Part shown: positions 11,356-17,357 of the stretch, piece by piece
How the letters are laid out: the number at the start of each line of letters is the position of its first letter
Numbering within the stretch: position 1 is the stretch's first letter
Assembly: GCA_900548565.1 (NCBI GenBank)
Contig: URKV01000027.1
Coordinates: forward strand, 1 to 17,357
From: an uncultured Collinsella sp.
GTDB lineage: Bacteria; Actinomycetota; Coriobacteriia; Coriobacteriales; Coriobacteriaceae
Length of the DNA: 17,357 bases
Reading direction: 5' to 3'
Position numbers and translations under genes: made by a program
The notes under the pieces: generated by a model
What the model saw: the letters and a program-made list of their open reading frames with translations, nothing else
Database searches by the model: none
What the model was told of the DNA's origin: nothing

Positions 11356-13578
11356 TTAGAGATGCAGCACGCGGTCGCGGATCTCCTCGGTTCGACCCTG
11401 GTTCCAGAACTGGGTACCGATGTAGCCGCACGTGCGACGGGCGACATTCATCTTCTCCTGGTCACGATTGCCGCAGTTGGGGCACTCCCACACCAGCTTA
11501 CCGTCGTCCTCGATAATGCGGATCTCGCCATCGTAGCCGCACACCTGGCAGTAGTCGCTCTTGGTGTTGAGCTCGGCGTACATGATGTTGTCGTAGATGT
11601 ACTGCATCACGCGAATGACAGCCTTGAGGTTGTCCTGCATGTTGGGAACCTCGACGTAGGAGATGGCACCGCCCGGCGAAAGCTGCTGGAACATGCCCTC
11701 AAACTTGAGCTTGTCGAATGCGTCGATCTCCTCGGACACGTGGACATGGTAGCTGTTGGTGATGTAGCCCTTGTCCGTCACGCCCGGGATGATGCCAAAA
11801 CGACGCTGCAGGCACTTGGCGAACTTGTAGGTCGTCGACTCAAGCGGAGTACCGTACAGTGAGAAGTCAATATCGCTTTCGGCCTTCCACTCGGCGCACT
11901 TGTCGTTCATGCGCTGCATGACGGCCATGGCAAACGGCGTGCCCTCCTTCTCGGTGTGGCTGTGGCCCGTCATGTACTTGACGCACTCATACAGGCCAGC
12001 ATAGCCCAGGCTGATGGTGGAGTATCCGCCCACGAGCAGCTTGTCGATCGTCTCGCCCTTCTTCAGACGAGCGAGAGCGCCGTACTGCCAAAGAATCGGT
12101 GCGGCATCCGAAAGTGTACCCATCAGGCGCTCATGACGGCACAGCAGGGCACGGTGGCACAGCTCAAGGCGCTCATCGAAGATCTTCCAGAACTTGTCCA
12201 TGTCCTGATGCGAGCTCAGCGCGACATCGGGCAGGTTGATGGTCACAACGCCCTGGTTGAAGCGACCGTAATACTTGGGCTTGTTCGGGTCATAGTTCAG
12301 CGCATTGGCCACGTTGTTAAATCCGTTACCGGAGCGGTCGGGCGTCAGGAAGCTGCGGCAACCCATGCAGGTGTAGCAGTCGCCGTTGCCGGCGGTCTCG
12401 CCCTTCGACAGCTTGAGCTCGCGCATCTTCTTCTCGGAGATGTAGTCGGGCACCATGCGCTTGGCGGTGCACTTCGCAGCCAGCTGAGTCAGGTAGAAAT
12501 ACGGGGAATCCTCGTAAACGTTATCGTCCTCGAGCACATAGATGAGCTTGGGGAACGCCGGGGTGATCCACACGCCGGCTTCGTTCTTAACGCCCTCATA
12601 GCGCTGACGAAGCGTCTCCTCCACAATCATGGCAAGGTCGTGCTTCTCCTGGGGCGTACGGGCCTCATTGAGATACATAAAGACCGTCACGAACGGCGCC
12701 TGGCCATTCGTGGTCATAAGGGTCACGACCTGATACTGAATCGTCTGGACGCCGCGACGAATCTCATCGCGCAGGCGGTCCTCAACGACCTCACGGACCT
12801 TCTCGGCAGACGCAGAGACGCCAAGCTCCTCGAGCTCGCGGGCAACCTCGCCACGAATCTTCTGACGGCTCACCTCGACAAACGGAGCCAGATGGGTCAG
12901 CGAAATCGACTGGCCGCCGTACTGGGAAGAGGCGACCTGGGCGATAATCTGCGTCGCGATATTGCAGGCAGTCGAGAAGCTGTGCGGCTTCTCGATCAGC
13001 GTGCCCGAGATAACGGTGCCGTTCTGGAGCATATCCTCCAGGTTCACCAGGTCGCAGTTGTGCATGTGCTGGGCGAAGTAGTCCGAATCGTGGAAGTGAA
13101 TCAGGCCCTCGTTGTGGGCATCCACGATCTCCTGGGGCAGCAGCACGCGCTGCGTCAGGTCCTTGGAGATCTCGCCGGCCATGTAGTCGCGCTGAACGGA
13201 GTTGACGGTCGGGTTTTTGTTAGAGTTCTCCTGCTTGACCTCTTCGTTGTTGCATTCGATCAGCGACAGGATCTTGTCGTCGGTCGTGTTCTTTTGGCGC
13301 TTAAGGCTCTGAACATAGCGATAAATGATGTAGTGGCGAGCGACCTCATAGCAGTCGAGACGCATAATCTCGTCCTCGACCAGATCCTGGATCTCCTCGA
13401 CCGATACGGTGTGCCCGGCATTTTCACATGCCTCGGCAACGTTTTGCGCCGCGTAAACCACCTGACGGTCGGTTAGACGAGAGCTCTCCTCGACCTCCAA
13501 GTTTGCGGCGCGGATGGCATTGACGATCTTGTCGATGTCAAAGACAACCTCGGTGCCGCTGCGCTTGATGATCTTCAT
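11356..13578 (-). CDS. nrdD: Anaerobic (class III) ribonucleoside-triphosphate reductase
   Basis: The oxygen-sensitive glycyl-radical enzyme that makes dNTPs without oxygen. The product is 740 aa, within the family range. Residues 1-90 are an ATP-cone allosteric domain (KIIKRSGTEVVFDIDKIVNAI...). The central part has NCDLVNLEDMLQNGTVI and the cysteine-rich CYTCMGCRSF segment. The C-terminal zinc site is Cys677/Cys680 (CQVC) and Cys699/Cys702 (CPNC). The glycyl-radical motif RRTCGYIGT places the radical at Gly718. The ATG at 13578 has AAGAGG upstream; an earlier in-frame ATG at 13608 lacks a site. nrdG lies downstream on the same strand. The promoter at 13806-13835 is overlapped by NrdR-box-like sites. 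The gene marks the host as an anaerobe or facultative anaerobe. Confidence 0.97.
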   Translation of the reverse strand: MKIIKRSGTEVVFDIDKIVNAIRAANLEVEESSRLTDRQVVYAAQNVAEACENAGHTVSVEEIQDLVEDEIMRLDCYEVARHYIIYRYVQSLKRQKNTTDDKILSLIECNNEEVKQENSNKNPTVNSVQRDYMAGEISKDLTQRVLLPQEIVDAHNEGLIHFHDSDYFAQHMHNCDLVNLEDMLQNGTVISGTLIEKPHSFSTACNIATQIIAQVASSQYGGQSISLTHLAPFVEVSRQKIRGEVARELEELGVSASAEKVREVVEDRLRDEIRRGVQTIQYQVVTLMTTNGQAPFVTVFMYLNEARTPQEKHDLAMIVEETLRQRYEGVKNEAGVWITPAFPKLIYVLEDDNVYEDSPYFYLTQLAAKCTAKRMVPDYISEKKMRELKLSKGETAGNGDCYTCMGCRSFLTPDRSGNGFNNVANALNYDPNKPKYYGRFNQGVVTINLPDVALSSHQDMDKFWKIFDERLELCHRALLCRHERLMGTLSDAAPILWQYGALARLKKGETIDKLLVGGYSTISLGYAGLYECVKYMTGHSHTEKEGTPFAMAVMQRMNDKCAEWKAESDIDFSLYGTPLESTTYKFAKCLQRRFGIIPGVTDKGYITNSYHVHVSEEIDAFDKLKFEGMFQQLSPGGAISYVEVPNMQDNLKAVIRVMQYIYDNIMYAELNTKSDYCQVCGYDGEIRIIEDDGKLVWECPNCGNRDQEKMNVARRTCGYIGTQFWNQGRTEEIRDRVLHL

Positions 13579-13799
13579 CCTCTTGCCTCTTTCGCATCGT
13601 AGTCTCATTGCGCTTCAGAGCCAAACGATGCCCGGCAGGGCTTGCCCCTGTCTTGCGGCGCCGTCGCGCAATCTGTGTTCTCGATAAACCATAAGCCTCC
13701 ATGCGGACATTCCCAGGAGCCGATCAAGCGGCTCAAGGACACGTTCGAAAGAGGCAGTTAAGGTCTTCGTTCTCTGTCCGCCATCTATCATACGACAAA
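13579..13799 (-). other. Long nrdD 5' leader (about 220 nt)
   Basis: The predicted transcription start is near 13799, so the message carries about 220 untranslated bases before nrdD. Seen in it: a perfect 6-bp hairpin (GAGCCG/CGGCTC, 13717-13734) and a 5-bp one (CAGGG/CCCTG, 13636-13650). No riboswitch family that I know matches by eye. A 63-codon ORF covers the leader, but its ATG (13806) would lie before the transcription start and has no ribosome site. Confidence 0.45.
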
Positions 13800-13803
13800 G
13801 ATG

Positions 13804-13819
13804 CATCTATATCCTGTAT
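13804..13819. promoter_or_regulatory. NrdR box 2 (degenerate)
   Basis: The core CTATATNNTGT fits the 16-bp NrdR consensus acaCwAtATaTwGtgt at about 11 of 16 positions. It lies 16 bp from the better box at 13836-13851, the usual spacing for paired NrdR boxes, and overlaps the nrdD -10. Confidence 0.5.
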
Positions 13820-13835
13820 TCTTTTTTTAGGTCAA
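13806..13835 (-). promoter_or_regulatory. nrdD promoter
   Basis: On the minus strand, TTGACC (13835-13830) is followed by 18 bases and TATAGA (13811-13806). One NrdR-like box overlaps the -10 and the other abuts the -35. Confidence 0.65.
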
Positions 13836-13851
13836 ACACAACATATAGTGT
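13836..13851. promoter_or_regulatory. NrdR box 1
   Basis: ACACAACATATAGTGT matches the NrdR consensus acaCwAtATaTwGtgt at 15 of 16 positions. NrdR is the Zn-finger/ATP-cone repressor of ribonucleotide reductase genes and binds paired boxes upstream of them. The position next to the nrdD -35 fits repression. Confidence 0.8.
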
Positions 13852-14165
13852 TTCAGCAGGTCACAGCAATTAGTCATTTTGCAGACGCATTAAAAATGAG
13901 GGGTATTTGACAAGTCGGTAAAACGTTACCAACACGACTACCTGCATGGCAGTTATAAAACCCCTTAGTCAAGCCGCCGACAAATCCTACCAAAACTAAG
14001 CCACTCATGCCAAAAGAATCCAAAAGATTATGCTTGACCAACATGTTGCGGTCACGATCGGCCAGGACGTATGCAATCTGCCGGTACCCCTACGGGATGC
14101 GAAGATCATCGCGTACAGACCTTGAATCAATATTATGTGGCTTATTTGGCGGCGAGCTTGGTGAC
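13852..14165. other. Gene-free stretch; possible three-way-junction fold at 13899-13965
   Basis: No convincing gene is present. One segment can fold into a closing stem AGGGGT/ACCCCT (13899-13904 with 13960-13965) enclosing two hairpins. One is built on AGTCG...CGACT and GGTAA-AACG-TTACC (13913-13939); the other on CTGC-ATG-GCAG (13942-13952). A TTGACA at 13908-13913 on the plus strand has no good -10 after it. The GGTAAAACGTTACC dyad also resembles a LacI-family operator. The remainder, 13966-14165, shows nothing I can name. Confidence 0.35.
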
Positions 14166-14201
14166 AAAAAAAGCAGCTCAGAGGCTAAGCCTCTGAGCTG
14201 C
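14166..14201 (-). terminator. Rho-independent terminator of tRNA-Val
   Basis: On the minus strand a perfect 13-bp stem (14201-14189 with 14185-14173, arms GCAGCTCAGAGGC/GCCTCTGAGCTGC) with a 3-nt loop is followed by seven U (14172-14166). It lies 7 bp after the tRNA 3' CCA end. Confidence 0.95.
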
Positions 14202-14208
14202 GAACATT

Positions 14209-14283
14209 TGGTGGGCGTTAGAAGATTTGAACTTCTGACCTCTTCCGTGTCAGGGAAGCGCTCTCCCCCTGAGCTAAACGCCC
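14209..14283 (-). tRNA. tRNA-Val (anticodon GAC)
   Basis: A full cloverleaf reads on the minus strand: acceptor GGGCGTT/AACGCCC, a D arm with AGCTCAGGGGGAGAGC, anticodon stem CTTCC/GGAAG with loop CTGACAC (anticodon GAC, reads GUC and GUU valine codons), variable loop AGGTC, T arm AGAAG-TTCAAAT-CTTCT, discriminator A and an encoded CCA. Length is 75 nt including CCA. A promoter and a strong terminator flank it, so it is a single-gene unit. Confidence 0.97.
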
Positions 14284-14312
14284 GATCAAGGGTGCGCAAG
14301 TGCGCAAGGGAT

Positions 14313-14341
14313 AATATAACGGAGCCTGAACTCGGTGGCAA
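14313..14341 (-). promoter_or_regulatory. Promoter of tRNA-Val
   Basis: On the minus strand, TTGCCA (14341-14336) is followed by 17 bases and TATATT (14318-14313), about 30 bp before the mature tRNA 5' end. The short 5' leader contains TGCGCAAG twice in tandem (14293-14300, 14301-14308). Confidence 0.75.
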
Positions 14342-14480
14342 GAACATTTTTAAAAATCGCTTGCATTGTGGAATTCGGGGGCTTTGTCATATCCATTTCA
14401 AAAGAGCCTGCTGCCGCGATTTGACTGTCGCATAATGCAAGGCCATTGCGGTACCGAGCTATGGAAAGACGCCTGCGGAA

Positions 14481-14503
14481 TTGTCCTACCGATAAGCGGA
14501 CAA
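14481..14503 (+). promoter_or_regulatory. Dyad upstream of EamA gene
   Basis: TTGTCC (14481-14486) and GGACAA (14498-14503) are exact complements separated by 11 bases, 70 bp before the transporter ATG. It could be an operator or a leader hairpin. No firm promoter is seen in 14342-14572. Confidence 0.25.
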
Positions 14504-14572
14504 GCCTCCGGCTGGCGCCTTCGCCGTGGTAAGGTAAGCCGAATTGTTTCCAGGCTGTTTCGGGGGAGTAGA

Positions 14573-15595
14573 ATGAGCAAAGAGTGCGTCGAGCAGGTCG
14601 AAGGCGCAGGAGCTTCGGTGCCGATGACCGATATATCGAACATTGATGTGCCCGAGGGCACCGACGAGCTCAGCCGCAGCACCCGCCGTGCATGGCGCGA
14701 CCGCCTGAACAGCGCTTCGACGCGCAAGATGATCACGGGCGTCTTGGCTACGCTGGTGGGCGGTTCGTTTTGGGGCTTCTCGGGCACCAGCGCGAGTTTT
14801 CTGTTCGATACCTATCACGTCGACACCTTGTGGCTAATGAGCGTGCGCCAGATTCTCGCCGGTCTACTCTTTATGGCCGTGGTTGTCACGCGCGACCGCG
14901 CACGCCTGGTCAAGCTTTGGACGACGCCCGCCGATCGCAAGCAGCTGCTGCTCTTTACCGCCTTTGGCCTGCTGTTCAACCAGTTTTGTTATCTTTCGGC
15001 CGTGCGCCTGACCAATGCCGGAACCGCGACGGTGCTCCAGTGCCTGCAGCTGGTCATCATTATGGGCTACACCTGCGTGATCGATCGCCGCATGCCTCGC
15101 GTGCGTGAGGCCGTTGGCATTGGGTCGGCCCTGGGCGGCACCTTTTTAATCGCTACCGGCGGCGACCCTACCAGTCTGAGCATATCGCCGCTTGGCCTGG
15201 TCGCAGGCCTTATGTGTGCGGTTAGCGCCGCCTGTATGGCGGTGATTCCCGCCAAGATTCTTTCCGAATACGGCAGCCCTATTGTTACGGGCTCGGCAAT
15301 GCTCACGGCGGGCGTGTTCTCGTGTGTCTTCGTGCAGCCCTGGACGCATATGCCAGCGCTCGACGCTGCCGGCGTCGAGGCGCTCGCGGTGTTCGTGGTT
15401 ATCGGATCGTTTTTTGCTTACATGCTCTATATGCAGGGCGTTAAGGACATCGGCTCGGTGCGTGCGAGCCTCATCGGAACTGTGGAGCCGGTTTCGGCGA
15501 CAATCACCAGCGCCGTTATGTTGGGCACGGTGTTTTTGCCGACCGACCTTATCGGCTTTGCCATGATCATCGTGATGATGTTCCTCACGGTGTAG
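14573..15595 (+). CDS. EamA-family (DMT superfamily) transporter
   Basis: A 340-aa inner-membrane protein of the drug/metabolite transporter superfamily, with two EamA repeats of about five helices each. Residues 1-50 are a charged cytoplasmic tail, longer than usual. The helices begin at ITGVLATLVGGSFWGFSGTSASFLF (54-78). Typical EamA features include RQILAGLLFMAVVV, NQFCYLSAVRLTNAGTATVLQCL in repeat one, and YMLYMQGVKDIGSVRASLIGTVEPVSATITSAV in repeat two. The C-terminus ends right after the last helix (MMFLTV). The ATG at 14573 has GGGGGAG upstream; the open frame runs further 5' but without a site. The substrate is unknown; amino-acid or metabolite efflux is common in the family. It is a single gene divergent from the tRNA. 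Confidence 0.92.
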   Translation: MSKECVEQVEGAGASVPMTDISNIDVPEGTDELSRSTRRAWRDRLNSASTRKMITGVLATLVGGSFWGFSGTSASFLFDTYHVDTLWLMSVRQILAGLLFMAVVVTRDRARLVKLWTTPADRKQLLLFTAFGLLFNQFCYLSAVRLTNAGTATVLQCLQLVIIMGYTCVIDRRMPRVREAVGIGSALGGTFLIATGGDPTSLSISPLGLVAGLMCAVSAACMAVIPAKILSEYGSPIVTGSAMLTAGVFSCVFVQPWTHMPALDAAGVEALAVFVVIGSFFAYMLYMQGVKDIGSVRASLIGTVEPVSATITSAVMLGTVFLPTDLIGFAMIIVMMFLTV

Positions 15596-15744
15596 TTGAC
15601 GCCGCCGCCAAGACAGAAAAGGTGTTGTGCCGCATTTTCGCCAATTGATGTCCGTGTCTGGAGTTTAGCTGTCGATGCTCAAAATGCCATAAACTAGTAA
15701 CGTTATGGACTTTTTCATTGCGACTCAATTGCGAGGATTTCTTT

Positions 15745-17357
15745 ATGGCTGGTAATCACTTTAAGGGCAGCGATAGCGGCCGTCCTGCAGTTCCGCCGCG
15801 TCCGAACGGGGCTGGTAAGGCCGGCACGCCGGGCGGCGCTGGACAGGGCGGTTCCGGTAAGCGCGTGTCCCCGGGCGAGACGGCGATGTTTACCGCTCTG
15901 TACGAGCAGTCTCAAAAGGCAAAAAAGACCGGCCGTGCAAGAGGGAATGTCTTTGCGGGCGGTGCAACCTCCACGTCGCAGCCGAGCGGGGCTCCTTCGA
16001 TACCTGCGAACAACGCAGGTGCTGCCAACGCCGCGAATGCCGCCGGCAACGTTAATGCCGACAAGGCCGCCAACAATACTCCCTCTGCCGGTGGCGCGGG
16101 GCTTACGGGTAACCTCGGCACGATTTACACCGGCGCCTCCGAGACTGGCACGTTTGCCCGCCTGGATGATAGCGGTGCCGAGTTTGCGGGCTCGGGTTCC
16201 AAGGAAGATTATTACGATTTTGGTTTGAACTACGGTAGCGACGCTTCGTCGAGTTCGACCTCTGACGGTCTGGTCCGTCATCGCCATCGCAAGGGCGAGC
16301 GCAAAAAGCGTCACACTGGCGCCATTATTGCCGCTGTAGTCGCGGTGCTTCTCGTTGTGCTTGGCGCAAGCGGCTTTATGCTGCTTAACTCGGCAAAGAC
16401 CGTAAAGAGCGAAGCGAAGGAGGCTGTCGAGATCGTCGGTGGCCTTAAGGATAAGGTCACGTCGGGCGATTTTTCGACGCTGCCTGACGACGCGAAGAAG
16501 ATCGATGAGCTCTGCGACAGCATGAAGGCGGAGACCTCGAGCCCGCTGTGGGCGGCGGCTTCGTTTATCCCGGTGTATGGCAGCGATATCAATGCGGCCC
16601 GCACCATGATTGACGCCCTGTCCGATGTCTCGAGCAATGCGCTGGTTCCCATGGCCGACAACCTCTCGCAGGCTACGCCCGGCAAGCTGTTCCAGGACGG
16701 CATGATTAACGTGTCCGCGCTGCAGGCGGTCGCCGATTCGCTTTCCAGCAGCTCGAAGGTGTTCAAGAGCGCCAACGAGAAGGTCCAGGGCATTGGCGAT
16801 ACTCATATTTCCCAGGTGACCGAGCTGGTCGATAAAGCCAAGGACGGCTTTGCCACCCTCAACGGTGCGGTTGACGCGGCGGAGAAGGTCGCCCCCGTCC
16901 TTCCCCAGATGCTCGGCGCCAACGGCCAGACGCGCAACTACCTTATGTACGCGATGAACAACGTCGAGATTCGTGCCTGCGGCGGCTTTGGCGGTTCGCA
17001 GGGCCTGATTTCGGTCACCGACGGCCAGATGTCGATTGGCGAGTTTGTTCCCTGCATTGCGCGCAGCAAAGACGAGGCGGTTGAGAGCGTCGACGAAGAA
17101 GATGAGACGCTGTTTGGTGACCACAGCAACCTATACATCTCGGGCAACACCTATTCGCCCGACTGGCCCCGTAATTCGCAGCGTGTCGCCGCGCTGTGGA
17201 AGTCTGAATATGGTCAGGACGTCGATGGCGTCATTGGTATCGATCCGGTATTCCTGCAGTATCTGTTGGGCCTCGTGGGTAATGTTTCACTGCCCGACGG
17301 TACAGTCGTTGACGGTACTAACGCGGCGAAGGTGCTTATGCATGATGTGTACTGGAA
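15745..17357 (+). CDS. DUF4012 membrane protein (3'-truncated by window end)
   Basis: At least 537 codons, running off the right edge. Residues 1-190 are a low-complexity cytoplasmic region rich in Gly, Ala, Ser and Asn, ending in a basic stretch (HRHRKGERKKRH). Residues 192-214 form one membrane helix (GAIIAAVVAVLLVVLGASGFMLL), so the rest faces outside. The outer part has predicted helices (215-390) and then the DUF4012 hallmark RNYLMYAMNNVEIRACGGFGGSQG (397-420). DUF4012 proteins occur in Actinobacteria, often near cell-envelope polysaccharide genes; their activity is unknown to me. The ATG at 15745 has GAGGA about nine bases upstream. No partner gene lies in the 148 bp before it; its operon probably continues to the right. 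Confidence 0.85.
   Translation, partial: MAGNHFKGSDSGRPAVPPRPNGAGKAGTPGGAGQGGSGKRVSPGETAMFTALYEQSQKAKKTGRARGNVFAGGATSTSQPSGAPSIPANNAGAANAANAAGNVNADKAANNTPSAGGAGLTGNLGTIYTGASETGTFARLDDSGAEFAGSGSKEDYYDFGLNYGSDASSSSTSDGLVRHRHRKGERKKRHTGAIIAAVVAVLLVVLGASGFMLLNSAKTVKSEAKEAVEIVGGLKDKVTSGDFSTLPDDAKKIDELCDSMKAETSSPLWAAASFIPVYGSDINAARTMIDALSDVSSNALVPMADNLSQATPGKLFQDGMINVSALQAVADSLSSSSKVFKSANEKVQGIGDTHISQVTELVDKAKDGFATLNGAVDAAEKVAPVLPQMLGANGQTRNYLMYAMNNVEIRACGGFGGSQGLISVTDGQMSIGEFVPCIARSKDEAVESVDEEDETLFGDHSNLYISGNTYSPDWPRNSQRVAALWKSEYGQDVDGVIGIDPVFLQYLLGLVGNVSLPDGTVVDGTNAAKVLMHDVYW

Noticed and set aside
11956..13476. 506-codon open frame on the plus strand
   Set aside because: It is antisense to nrdD, whose protein shows full family motifs; the plus-strand product is low-complexity and lacks a ribosome site.
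13615..13806. 63-codon minus-strand ORF in the nrdD leader
   Set aside because: Its ATG lies at the -10 box, before the predicted transcription start, with no ribosome site; no family resemblance.
13874..14008. 44-codon minus-strand ORF in the gene-free stretch
   Set aside because: No ribosome site and no recognisable product; it overlaps the candidate structured element.
14007..14435. 142-codon plus-strand frame
   Set aside because: It reads through the tRNA terminator and the antisense of tRNA-Val; the VRRFELLTSSVSGKR-type stretch is the usual false translation of a tRNA.
14360..14441. CTTGCATT/AATGCAAG inverted repeat 66 bp apart
   Set aside because: Eight bases at this distance can occur by chance, and no promoter or transcript boundary links to it.
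15598..15744. Search for a terminator after the EamA gene and a promoter for the DUF4012 gene
   Set aside because: Only an AGTTTA/TAAACT dyad (about 15663-15693) and weak -10-like sequences are present; none is strong enough to list.
15715..17124. 469-codon open frame on the minus strand
   Set aside because: It is antisense to the DUF4012 gene, which has the correct motifs, a membrane helix and a ribosome site; the antisense product is Arg/Ala-rich shadow sequence.
1..17357. CRISPR arrays, insertion sequences, phage or defence genes
   Set aside because: No regularly spaced repeats, transposase, integrase or defence-type proteins are seen on either strand.

Overview
The window is a GC-rich (about 60% by eye) stretch of bacterial chromosome. 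It carries a class III anaerobic ribonucleotide reductase and genes of a type and codon bias typical of gut Actinobacteria. Collinsella or a close relative (Coriobacteriia) is my best guess; this rests on overall gene content and protein style, not on a marker gene. Positions 1-40 are not genomic: they are Nextera library adapter, so the left edge is a real contig end.

Left part (41-2614): a 5'-complete but 3'-truncated O-acetylhomoserine sulfhydrylase gene (metY, minus strand) with a long leader. The leader holds a 17-codon upstream ORF containing two Cys codons and a hairpin that overlaps its end. A LysR-type regulator is divergent, with a textbook LysR box between the two genes. rnhA (RNase HI) follows on the plus strand.

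Middle-left (2688-6618): a plus-strand run of a Gfo/Idh/MocA oxidoreductase, an acylphosphatase with an N-terminal extension, and a PerR-type Fur regulator. It meets a minus-strand run (SlyD-like FKBP, UreE-like protein, Cof-type HAD phosphatase) at a 21-bp inverted repeat that contains both stop codons.

Middle (6739-9095): a membrane-dipeptidase-family (M19) gene and a YgjP-type HExxH metalloprotease gene on the plus strand, convergent with a minus-strand block.

The minus-strand block (8610-13578) reads nrdD - structured 426-bp gap - nrdG - folE - HD-domain hydrolase - folB. It joins anaerobic deoxynucleotide synthesis to early pterin/folate synthesis. nrdD has a strong promoter overlapped by a pair of NrdR-box-like sites and a leader of about 220 nt. 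The nrdD-nrdG gap contains several strong hairpins, an ORF-like stretch and a 23-bp inverted repeat just ahead of nrdG.

Right part (13852-17357): a gene-free stretch with a possible three-way-junction fold, a tRNA-Val(GAC) gene with clear promoter and terminator (minus), an EamA-family transporter, and a DUF4012 membrane protein that runs off the right edge.

The points most worth a second look are the metY leader ORF, the hairpin-rich nrdD-nrdG spacer, the HD hydrolase between folE and folB as a candidate for the missing dihydroneopterin triphosphate dephosphorylation step, and the SlyD-like/UreE-like pair without a visible nickel enzyme.
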